From a virus: 34,420 nucleotides of DNA. The first letter of the stretch is position 1. Each line of letters opens with the position of its first letter. The notes beneath the pieces are model-generated. The model was not told the origin of the DNA. It ran no database searches and saw nothing but the letters and a program-made list of their open reading frames with translations. The DNA lies in the IMG/VR virus record IMGVR_UViG_3300000101_000064, positions 1-34,420 of that record. One strand, 5' to 3'. Positions 1-7,449 of the stretch are shown piece by piece. A program made the translations under genes and the position numbers.

Positions 1-2
1 AG

Positions 3-1913
3 GATTTTGAACATTTTTTAGTCCAAGCTATTTTAGAAAAAGAATACGGAAGTACGGATAATAAATATCTTGAACGTGCAGGTTTAACAGCGGAAAGCAT
101 TAAAAAAGTTAGACGAACTGCTGATAGTCTATACGACATATCAAATAAAAAACTAAAAGATATGGGTTTTTATGTAGAGAAACCCCACGGAAAACCTTTT
201 AAAAGAGCTGAAAAAGAAAGTTTTCTTAGTGGTATATTGAAAAAATTTGGTTTTTCAGAAGGTGGTGATGTAAATCAACAGACAGAAAATGATATTAAAA
301 ACTATATAACTAAACAAAGATTTGCCCAAGGAGGCTTAACAATGAACGAACAAACAGAAATGGCTTTTATGCAACAAGGTGGTTTAAAAGATGATGGTAT
401 GAAGCAAGACCCTGTAAGTGGCAACCCAATACCTAATGGTTCTATGGCTGAAGAAGTACGAGATGATATACCTGCTCAGTTATCTGAAGGTGAATATGTT
501 GTACCTGCTGATGTTGTTAGGTACTACGGAGTAAAACATTTTGAAGATATACGAAATAAAGCAAAAAGTGGCTTGCAAAGCATGGAAGCTAATGGTAGAA
601 TAGGTGGTGAACCTGTTCCTGTTGGTGGACCTAAAGCTGGTATGCAGCAACCTCAACAAATGGCAGGTGATCTTAACCAAGATGAGATGAATGAAATACA
701 GTCTATGATGATGGCTGTAGGTGGTTTTGTAGAAGAACCTAATAATATGCAGCAAGGTAGTGCTGACCCTTATCAACAACAACAGACTATGTATAAACAA
801 CCTATGGCTATGGGTGCTTTTAATGGTACTGATGTATCAGGTTTTGGTTTTACACCTGCTGAAGCTGCTGTTAGTACTCCTAGTCCACAAGCTGGAGATG
901 GCTCTTTTAGTGTAGACCCTAGATTATCTAACCCTGGACAAGGTTTATTTTCTAGTGATCCTAATAAAAATACAATAGTTATTCTTTATAGTCCTGATGG
1001 TCTTATAACTAGATCTCTTAATTTACCTGCGGATAAAATAGAGTATGATAACTTAATAGCTCAAGGTTACGTAACTACAAAACCAACTGTTGCAAAGGAA
1101 TCAAGTGGTGGGCGTAGGGGTGGCAGTGGTGGTACTCCAGGTGGTAATAGCCCTATTGTAGATAAAGACTGGGGTAAAGGAGTAGACTGGACTAAACCTG
1201 GTGAATATGCTGATAAAATCTATAACAGTGTTAAGGATTTAAATAATATGGCAGGGGCTGGTTTTGCAGGAGCTTCTTTACTTGGTGCATCTGGGATAGG
1301 TATTGCCATTGGAGTGGGAGCTAAATTTAAAATAGGGGCTGCAGTATCTGATTTACACGCAGCAGCAATTATAGCAGAAGCTAGAGGATTGCCTGATGAA
1401 GTTAAAAGAATTAATGATATGGCAGATAGCTTAATTAAAAGTGGGGGAGGACTTTTACAGTTTGCTAATTACTTTGGTATGATGAGTGGGGTCGGAAACG
1501 CTAAAAATAGATTAGATGAAGATGGTTATCAGTATGGAAAAGATGATGATGGATCACCAATATTTAACTCAGCTCAAATAAAGTATAATTCAAACTTAGG
1601 TAGTAAACCTAAACCTGCAGCTACAGTTACAGATGCACCTAAACCTACAGTTGATGGACCTACTGCTGCACAAAAAAGGTTTGCAGCAAAACAAAAAGCT
1701 GAAAGAAAAGCTAGGATAGATTCTGCAAGTGATAACCTAGATAAAGCTACAGGGCCAGGAGGAGAATCTACAGTTCGAAAAGATGCTGCTGCAGTTGCAG
1801 GAGCACCAATTACTTTTAGGAAATCAGAGAGTGAACAAGGGTTTACAGGTGGATTTAACAAAGGTGGTTTAATGACATCTAAAAAGAAAAAGAAGAAGAC
1901 TAAAGGCAAATAA
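3..1913 (+). CDS. GGL-motif virion-associated protein, 5'-truncated by window edge
   Basis: The frame is open from the left edge of the window (first full codon at 3), with 53 sense codons before the first ATG at 162, so the true start lies upstream. The visible protein has about 636 residues. It contains QGGL or KGGL motifs near 328-340, 373-390 and 1858-1872, and a segment with DDIPAQLSEGEYVVPADVV at about 460-520 that I recognise as recurrent in marine phage structural proteins. The middle is low-complexity, rich in Met, Gln, Gly and Pro. A hydrophobic Gly/Ala stretch near 1240-1320 could touch a membrane. The C-terminus is very basic (a run of six Lys). Its place just before the scaffold and capsid genes suggests a head or internal virion protein. 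The exact function is unknown. Confidence 0.75.
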   Translation, partial: DFEHFLVQAILEKEYGSTDNKYLERAGLTAESIKKVRRTADSLYDISNKKLKDMGFYVEKPHGKPFKRAEKESFLSGILKKFGFSEGGDVNQQTENDIKNYITKQRFAQGGLTMNEQTEMAFMQQGGLKDDGMKQDPVSGNPIPNGSMAEEVRDDIPAQLSEGEYVVPADVVRYYGVKHFEDIRNKAKSGLQSMEANGRIGGEPVPVGGPKAGMQQPQQMAGDLNQDEMNEIQSMMMAVGGFVEEPNNMQQGSADPYQQQQTMYKQPMAMGAFNGTDVSGFGFTPAEAAVSTPSPQAGDGSFSVDPRLSNPGQGLFSSDPNKNTIVILYSPDGLITRSLNLPADKIEYDNLIAQGYVTTKPTVAKESSGGRRGGSGGTPGGNSPIVDKDWGKGVDWTKPGEYADKIYNSVKDLNNMAGAGFAGASLLGASGIGIAIGVGAKFKIGAAVSDLHAAAIIAEARGLPDEVKRINDMADSLIKSGGGLLQFANYFGMMSGVGNAKNRLDEDGYQYGKDDDGSPIFNSAQIKYNSNLGSKPKPAATVTDAPKPTVDGPTAAQKRFAAKQKAERKARIDSASDNLDKATGPGGESTVRKDAAAVAGAPITFRKSESEQGFTGGFNKGGLMTSKKKKKKTKGK

Positions 1914-1954
1914 GGCTACTCAGCTACGGCTGACCCCAACATAAAGGAAATAAA

Positions 1955-2845
1955 ATGCCAGAACTAGCAGAAGTACAAACACCAAAAGTTGCAGGATTTG
2001 TAGACAGAGGTTATAACTACGAGCGTAAGCGTAAAAAACTTGATGATGAAGAAGAGGAGATTAAACGCCTTGAAGCTGAACAAGCTGGAGAACCAACAGA
2101 GCAACAAGAAGAAGCCACTGAAGAAACAGAGGCCAATTCAGAAGATGAAGAGAAGACGTTATCTGGAGAAGAAAAATCGTTTAAAAAACGATACGGTGAT
2201 CTAAGGCGTCACATCCAAAAGAAAGAAAAAGAGTGGGAAGATAAACTAGAAACTCTTCAAAAAAGGTCTGCTAGAGAAGGTATTGTACCACCTAAGTCAG
2301 ATGAAGACATAGATGAATGGGCAAAAGAACATCCAGACGTAGCAGGTATTGTAGAAACTATTGCTACTAAAAAAGCACAAGAAATGTTTGCTAAAGCAGA
2401 GATACGTCTACAAGAGTTAGATGATGCTCAAGCAGAAGTTACACGATCTAAAGCAGAAACTAAGATTAAAGAAACTCATGCAGACTTTGATGAGCTAAGA
2501 GAATCAGATGAATTTCATGACTGGGCAGATGAACAGCCTAAGTGGGTTAGAGATGCACTGTATGAAAACTCAGATGATCCAGCCTCTGTAGTACGTGTTA
2601 TTGATCTTTATAAAGGAGATAAAGGTTTAACTACTACAGCTAAAAAAGTTAAAACTAAAGCAGCAGCCTCTACTGTTACTAAACGTAGTAAAACACAAGT
2701 AGATGCAGAAGGTACAAGTGATTCAATATCAGAGTCTCAGGTGTCTAAAATGTCTGCTAGAGAGTTTGAAGAGAAATCAGATGAAATTACTAAAGCAATG
2801 CGTTCTGGTAAATTTATCTACGATATGTCTGGTAATGCCAGATAG
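1955..2845 (+). CDS. Putative capsid assembly scaffold protein
   Basis: This 296-residue protein is strongly charged and mostly helical in appearance. Residues about 26-75 are rich in Glu, Asp and Lys, with runs such as DDEEEEIKRLEAE, and a further coiled-coil-like segment follows at about 80-105. There are few hydrophobic clusters. It sits directly before the major capsid gene, the usual place of the scaffold in T7-like phages (T7 gp9 is about 300 aa). The start is supported by an AAGGA ribosome site 7-8 bases upstream. The short upstream gap holds only a weak TCAGC/GCTGA hairpin with a TACG loop (1920-1933). The scaffold role rests on composition, size and position, not on a diagnostic motif. 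An internal head protein is the alternative. Confidence 0.7.
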   Translation: MPELAEVQTPKVAGFVDRGYNYERKRKKLDDEEEEIKRLEAEQAGEPTEQQEEATEETEANSEDEEKTLSGEEKSFKKRYGDLRRHIQKKEKEWEDKLETLQKRSAREGIVPPKSDEDIDEWAKEHPDVAGIVETIATKKAQEMFAKAEIRLQELDDAQAEVTRSKAETKIKETHADFDELRESDEFHDWADEQPKWVRDALYENSDDPASVVRVIDLYKGDKGLTTTAKKVKTKAAASTVTKRSKTQVDAEGTSDSISESQVSKMSAREFEEKSDEITKAMRSGKFIYDMSGNAR

Positions 2846-3091
2846 CTGTTGACAAACGAAAAAACAACAGTATAACTAGGGTGTAATACAAAAGCCTCGT
2901 AAGACTACCTTTTGTACGCTCTCACATTTCCAAAAGTCTAAACTATTAAGAACTACCTGTTCAAGTACAGGCCCATCTGTTTATTATATTTGATTGATCA
3001 TTGAATAGATAAACACTTGCACCCTAGAAAATGTACAGCCTTTTTTGAGTGTTAGCTTTGTCACAAAGCCAATTATCAGGAGGATTTTATA
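2846..3091 (+). promoter_or_regulatory. Non-coding leader upstream of the capsid gene
   Basis: This 246-base interval has no plausible gene and is the longest non-coding stretch in the window. After the promoter it carries TACAAAAG (2887-2894) facing CTTTTGTA (2909-2916). A second CAAAAG at 2931-2936 could pair with the same CTTTTG instead. A small CCTGT/ACAGG hairpin lies at 2956-2971. A perfect GCTTTG-TCA-CAAAGC hairpin lies at 3055-3069, nine bases before the AGGAGG ribosome site (3078-3083). The leader probably affects stability or translation of the capsid mRNA. That role is inferred. Confidence 0.5.
2849..2876 (+). promoter_or_regulatory. Sigma70-like promoter for the capsid gene
   Basis: TTGACA (2849-2854) is followed, after 16 bp, by TATAAC (2871-2876). 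That is a perfect -35 and a 5/6 -10 hexamer. It lies just after the scaffold stop codon and about 215 bases before the capsid ATG, where a strong late promoter is expected. The same arrangement, including the following TAGG, occurs on the other strand at 28937-28968. No phage RNA polymerase is visible here, which fits use of host polymerase. Confidence 0.65.
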
Positions 3092-4165
3092 ATGGCTTTT
3101 ACAACCGCAACGGGTTATGGGAATTTACCAAACGGTAATTTTAGTCCTGTAATCTACTCCAAAAAGGTACAACTTGCTTTCCGTAAGTCTACCGTAGTAG
3201 GGGATATTACCAACTCAGATTATTTTGGAGACATCGCTAGTCAAGGCGATACCGTCAAGATTATCAAAGAACCTGAAATTTCTGTGTCGCAGTACGCAAG
3301 GGGTACGCAGGTTACAGCACAAGACCTTGAAGATGAGGATTTTTCACTCACCGTAGACAAAGCGAACTACTTTGCTTTTAAAATGGATGATATTGAAGAA
3401 GCACATTCTCATATTAATTTCATGGACTTAGCTACCAATCGTGCAGCTTATCGCCTAGCTGACCAGTATGACCAAGAAGTTCTTGGCTACTTATCTGGTT
3501 ACGCACAAAGTTCTTTGCATAGTCAGGCAAGTGCTCTTAACACAACTGTTAATGGTACTAAATCTGTAACTACTGCAGGTTCTAATGAACTGCTTTCTTC
3601 TATGCAGCTTCATAAAGGTGACTTTGGCAACATTACAACAGCATCTGCTGGTACTCATTCGATTCCAGTAACTGCTCGTATGCCAGGAGCTACATCACTA
3701 CCAACAGCAACTGTTTCCCCTGCGATGATTATTTCACGCATGAAGCGTTTGTTGGACCAACAGCAAGTAGACTCACAAGGTCGCTGGCTGGTAGTTGATC
3801 CAGTATTTATGGAAATCCTAGCTGATGAAGATTCACGCTTCATGAACGCAGATTTCGGTGAGTCTGGTGGACTACGTAACGGTCTAAACATCAATAACTT
3901 CCACGGCTTCCGTGTGTACTCTTCGTCCAATCTACCTGCTTTAGGTACTGGTCCAGGTACATCTGGTACAGCCAACCAATTAACTAATCTTGGTGTTATT
4001 GTTGCTGGACATGATTCTGCTATTGCTACTGCAGAGCAGATCAATAAAACCGAAACATATCGTGACCCTGACAGCTTTGCTGACATTGTTCGTGGTATGC
4101 ATCTTTACGGCAGGAAGATTCTTCGTCCAGAAGCTATCGTAACTGCTCGTTATAACGCAGCGTAA
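3092..4165 (+). CDS. Major capsid protein
   Basis: The 357-residue protein is predicted to form the icosahedral head shell and probably has the HK97 fold. N-terminal text typical of podovirus capsid proteins includes SPVIYSKKVQLAFRKSTVV (about 18-36), an ITNSDYFGDIASQGDTVKI segment, and FKMDDIEEAHS (about 97-107). A later stretch, RWLVVDPVFMEIL, and a C-terminal 'YGRKILRPEAIVTAR' tail also fit this family. Length matches T7-like capsid proteins (about 340-400 aa). The AGGAGG site at 3078-3083 is ideally spaced. Codon use is richer in C-ending codons than in neighbouring genes, as expected for a highly expressed gene. Its place between the scaffold and decoration-like genes, under a strong promoter, supports the call. 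Confidence 0.88.
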   Translation: MAFTTATGYGNLPNGNFSPVIYSKKVQLAFRKSTVVGDITNSDYFGDIASQGDTVKIIKEPEISVSQYARGTQVTAQDLEDEDFSLTVDKANYFAFKMDDIEEAHSHINFMDLATNRAAYRLADQYDQEVLGYLSGYAQSSLHSQASALNTTVNGTKSVTTAGSNELLSSMQLHKGDFGNITTASAGTHSIPVTARMPGATSLPTATVSPAMIISRMKRLLDQQQVDSQGRWLVVDPVFMEILADEDSRFMNADFGESGGLRNGLNINNFHGFRVYSSSNLPALGTGPGTSGTANQLTNLGVIVAGHDSAIATAEQINKTETYRDPDSFADIVRGMHLYGRKILRPEAIVTARYNAA

Positions 4166-4180
4166 GGGAGGATATAACTT

Positions 4181-4714
4181 ATGGCTACTTTTGATATGAC
4201 TCTCGCTTCTACTGCTGGTGTTGGTGCAGACGTTCTTGCTGTTCCAACTGTAGTAGGACACACAGTACGCACTCTTGAAGCAATCTTAGATATTGATGCT
4301 ATGATTACTGCTGGTGCTACTATCGCTAACGGTGACATCTTTCAACTACTAGAAGTTCCTGCTGAATCAATCGTGATTGCTGCAGGTGCTGAAATCATGA
4401 AGTCTTTTACTGCAAGTTGTACTTGTAATATTGACTTTGGTGGTGGGGATGACATCATTGATGGTGCAGCACTAGATGCTGCAGCAGGTACATACCTTGT
4501 AAAAGGTTCTAACGGTGAAGCTAACATCGTTAACACAGGTGCAGCTTCTACATATGCTGCAGAGTCTTTGGCTCTTGTGGGTGCTGCTGATACTGTTGAT
4601 GTTACAATCGCTGGTGCGGCTGCTGCAACTGGACGCTTACGTGTCTATGCAGTAGTTGTTGATGTTTCTGCTGCTCACACTGAAGCTGCAGTTGCTCAAC
4701 GTGACTTAATCTAA
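4181..4714 (+). CDS. Probable head decoration or minor capsid protein
   Basis: This 177-residue protein is dominated by Ala, Gly, Val, Thr and Asp, with alternating hydrophobic residues that suggest beta-sheet. There is no signal peptide, membrane segment or catalytic motif. A short C-C pair occurs in SCTCNIDFGGGDD (about 83-95). It follows the capsid gene by 15 bases with its own GGAGG site and is bounded downstream by a terminator. It should therefore be co-expressed with capsid from the same promoter at high level. That context favours an abundant head-surface or stabilising protein. I do not recognise a specific family, and a small tail protein cannot be excluded. Confidence 0.6.
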   Translation: MATFDMTLASTAGVGADVLAVPTVVGHTVRTLEAILDIDAMITAGATIANGDIFQLLEVPAESIVIAAGAEIMKSFTASCTCNIDFGGGDDIIDGAALDAAAGTYLVKGSNGEANIVNTGAASTYAAESLALVGAADTVDVTIAGAAAATGRLRVYAVVVDVSAAHTEAAVAQRDLI

Positions 4715-4723
4715 AATAACTTT

Positions 4724-4747
4724 AGGGGCTGCTTCGGTGGCCCCTTT
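4724..4747 (+). terminator. UUCG-hairpin terminator after the capsid block
   Basis: AGGGGCTGC (4724-4732) pairs with GTGGCCCCT (4737-4745) around a TTCG tetraloop closed by C-G. The result is a nine-pair stem, two of the pairs being G-T wobbles. Only a short TTT follows, so termination may be partial. It sits in the gap between the decoration-like gene and the first tail gene. T7 has its T-phi terminator in the same relative place, just after capsid gene 10. Confidence 0.72.
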
Positions 4748-4768
4748 AGCTTATCCAAAGGAAACATA

Positions 4769-5707
4769 ATGGCACTTACTTTTTTATCATTAACTAATGA
4801 TGTTATAGCAAGAATGAATGAGGTAGTGCTTACTTCTAGTGATTTTACTTCATCTAGGGGTATACAAACACAATGTAAAAATGCAGTAAATGATGCTATA
4901 AGATACATTAATCAAAGAGAGTTTGGTTATTCTTTTAATCATGCCTCTAACAGTTCTACATTAACTCCAGGTGTAGCTAGATATTCTGTACCAACAGATA
5001 CAAAGTCTTTAGATTATAGTACAGCTAGAATTAAGAAAAGTGCAAGTTTAAACGCAACAGGTAATAATCTTACTAGTTTAAATTACTATGAGTATATTGA
5101 TAACGACTATGCTAATGAAGAAGACGATATAACAACTACAACTCTTGATGGTTCTCATACTGATTCCGTAACAACTCTTACCCTAACCTCTGCTACAGGC
5201 TTTGATGCCTCTGGTAAAGTTTATGTTGGTGGTGAAGAAATAACATACACAGCCGTTTCTGGAAGCACCTTGACAGGTTGTACCAGAGCAGCTAACAGCA
5301 CAACTGCTGCTGCATATGCAACTGGAGTTACAGTAACACAGTTTGAGGGTGGTGGAATACCAAGACAGATTATACGTACACCAGATAACAACTATGTTCT
5401 TTACCCCTATCCAGATAAACAATATACATTAGTATTTGATTACTTTACATTCCCATCAGATTTATCTGCACATGGGGATACTACAACTGTGCCTGACAGG
5501 TTTGGTCCAGTAGTTGTAGATGGTGCTACAGCTTATGTTTATATGTACCGTGGTGAACAAAGTCAATACCAATTAAACTTTGAAAGATTTCAACAAGGCA
5601 TAAAAAATATGCAAAGTTTACTTATTAATAAATTTGATTATGTAAGATCACCTATGATAGTCAGACCAGGATCAGCCATGAACTTTAACTCTGGGGTTGT
5701 TAGTTAA
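4769..5707 (+). CDS. Tail tubular protein A-like head-to-tail adaptor
   Basis: The 312-residue protein is predicted to join the portal to the tail tube. The N-terminus (TFLSLTNDVIARMNEV, then NAVNDAIRYINQRE at about 45-58) and the C-terminal half (DRFGPVVVDGATAYVYMYRG and QLNFERFQQGIKNMQSL) resemble the helical gp4/gp11-type adaptors of podoviruses. Residues about 120-192 form an inserted beta-rich module (LTLTSATGF, YVGGEEITYTAV, GCTRAANSTTAAAYATG). A related module occurs in the next protein. T7 gp11 is about 196 aa, so the insert explains much of the extra length. An AAAGGAA site precedes the ATG. The stop overlaps the next start as TAATG. Confidence 0.7.
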   Translation: MALTFLSLTNDVIARMNEVVLTSSDFTSSRGIQTQCKNAVNDAIRYINQREFGYSFNHASNSSTLTPGVARYSVPTDTKSLDYSTARIKKSASLNATGNNLTSLNYYEYIDNDYANEEDDITTTTLDGSHTDSVTTLTLTSATGFDASGKVYVGGEEITYTAVSGSTLTGCTRAANSTTAAAYATGVTVTQFEGGGIPRQIIRTPDNNYVLYPYPDKQYTLVFDYFTFPSDLSAHGDTTTVPDRFGPVVVDGATAYVYMYRGEQSQYQLNFERFQQGIKNMQSLLINKFDYVRSPMIVRPGSAMNFNSGVVS

Positions 5708-7449
5708 TGCCAGATAGTTCTCAAGTACAACCAGCAGCATTTAACTGTGAAGGTGGGCTAGTTTTAAACAGGTCCACTTTTCTTATGCAACCTGGTGAAG
5801 CTTTAGTTTTAGAAAACTTTGAGCCTGACCTTGAGGGTGGTTACAGAAGGGTTAATGGCTTTCGTAAATTTGTTTATCCTATAGTTCCACAAACCTCTAG
5901 CTCTAGTGAAAAGGTTTTAATGGTTGCTAACTTTGCAGATAAAGTATTAGCAGCTAGGGGTCAAAAGATATTTTCTTCTGCATCTACTGAGTTAAGTTTA
6001 ACAATAACTTCTACTACTGGTATGACAGGCTCTGGTACAATTACAGTAGACTCTACTGCAGGGTTTGCTTCTAGTGGTACAATACAAATTGGGTCAGAAC
6101 TGTTTACCTATACTGGTGTTACAAGTACTACATTTACAGGTGTAACAAGGGCAACATCCAGCACTACTGCAGCTACTCATCTTTTTAATACTGTGGTGTC
6201 TCCCTCTAGTTGGACAGAAATAGATTCAAGTAGAACTAGTGCATCTAAGTATTCTTTTGAAAGATATAACTTTGATGGTAACGATAAGATAATATTTGTA
6301 GATGGTGCTAATGCGCCTGTTATATTTAATACATCTTTAACTGCTGCAGATGTAAGTGAAAGTTCTGTATCTGGCTCTAAGTTTGTAGTTGCGTATAGAA
6401 ACCATATGTTTTATGCAGGTAAGTCTACTACACCACAAGAAGTAGTATTTAGTGAACCTTTTGATGAAGATGGTTTTGAATCAGGTGATGGTGCAGGTAG
6501 TATTAAAGTAGATGATACTATTGTTGGACTAAAAGTTTTCCGTAGTAATCTATTTATATTTTGTGCAAATAGGATATTTAAACTTACAGGATCATCTCTA
6601 TCAAACTTTGCAGTTGAACCTGTAACAAGAAACATTGGTTGCATTAATGGTGACACCATACAGGAATTTGCAGGTGACTTGATCTTTCTTGGTCCTGATG
6701 GATTAAGAACTGTAGCTGGTACTTCAAGGATTGGTGACGTTGAGCTTGGTACAATATCTAAAAATGTACAGTCTTTATTTGATAAAAACATAAGAGACTC
6801 TTCTCTTTTTGAAAGTGTTGTGATACCTGATAAAACACAGTATAGAATATTTTTCACAAAAGATACAGTTGCAGACAATCTAACAAGAGGTATTGTCTGT
6901 GTTATGAGGGGAGATAAGTATGAGTTTTCTGAAATACTTGGCATAAGACCTTCCTGTACTGATACTTTTATTGATTCAGGAGATGTAGTTGTACTGCATG
7001 GTTCATTTGATGGTTTTATACACAGACAAGAAAAAGGCAATACTTTTGATGATACAGTTATCTTTGGAAGATATAGAAGTCCTGATTTAAGTTTTGGTGA
7101 TTCTGGTATAAGAAAACATATGCAAAAAGTTATTCTTAACTTTAAACCAGAAGCTGCTATTGATGCAGATTTATTTTTAAGGTATGATAATGAAAGTGTT
7201 GATTCATCAAGACCTGCCGCATATGCTTTAGATACATCTAAGATTGCTGCACAATATGGTACTGCTACTTATAGTACCTCTTCCTCTACTACTCAGTTTG
7301 TTTATGGTGGTGGTACACAACCTTTACTAAGACAATCTGTAGAAGGATCAGGATTTACTGTTGCATTAAAAGTAGATGATGGTGGAGAAACTGCACCATA
7401 CTCACTTAAAGGTTTTCAGTTAGAATATCAATTAGGAGCTAGACGCTAA
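5707..7449 (+). CDS. Tail tubular protein B-like tail hub protein
   Basis: This 580-residue protein is predicted to form the nozzle or stabilising part of the short tail. The N-terminus contains FNCEGGLVLNRSTFLMQPGE and ENFEPDLEGGYRRVNGF, a signature I know from podovirus tail-stabilisation/TtuB proteins. It is followed by many short beta-strand repeats (KVLMVANFADKVLAARG, FERYNFDGNDKIIFVDGAN, VVAYRNHMFYAG, RSNLFIFCANRIFKL) typical of a propeller-like nozzle. Residues about 95-165 hold a beta module related to the insert in the upstream adaptor. The start overlaps the previous stop (TAATG), so translation is probably coupled. The length is somewhat below T7 gp12 (about 790 aa). Confidence 0.72.
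   Translation: MPDSSQVQPAAFNCEGGLVLNRSTFLMQPGEALVLENFEPDLEGGYRRVNGFRKFVYPIVPQTSSSSEKVLMVANFADKVLAARGQKIFSSASTELSLTITSTTGMTGSGTITVDSTAGFASSGTIQIGSELFTYTGVTSTTFTGVTRATSSTTAATHLFNTVVSPSSWTEIDSSRTSASKYSFERYNFDGNDKIIFVDGANAPVIFNTSLTAADVSESSVSGSKFVVAYRNHMFYAGKSTTPQEVVFSEPFDEDGFESGDGAGSIKVDDTIVGLKVFRSNLFIFCANRIFKLTGSSLSNFAVEPVTRNIGCINGDTIQEFAGDLIFLGPDGLRTVAGTSRIGDVELGTISKNVQSLFDKNIRDSSLFESVVIPDKTQYRIFFTKDTVADNLTRGIVCVMRGDKYEFSEILGIRPSCTDTFIDSGDVVVLHGSFDGFIHRQEKGNTFDDTVIFGRYRSPDLSFGDSGIRKHMQKVILNFKPEAAIDADLFLRYDNESVDSSRPAAYALDTSKIAAQYGTATYSTSSSTTQFVYGGGTQPLLRQSVEGSGFTVALKVDDGGETAPYSLKGFQLEYQLGARR

Noticed and set aside
1914-1954. TCAGC/GCTGA hairpin with TACG loop before the scaffold gene
   Set aside because: Only five pairs and no T-tract, so not a credible terminator.
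6411-7040. 209-codon leftward frame opposite the tail hub gene, and similar long antisense frames (for example 3655-4086, 26915-27421)
   Set aside because: They mirror the codon phase of real genes on the other strand, lack ribosome sites, and encode Ser/Ile-rich text without domain features.
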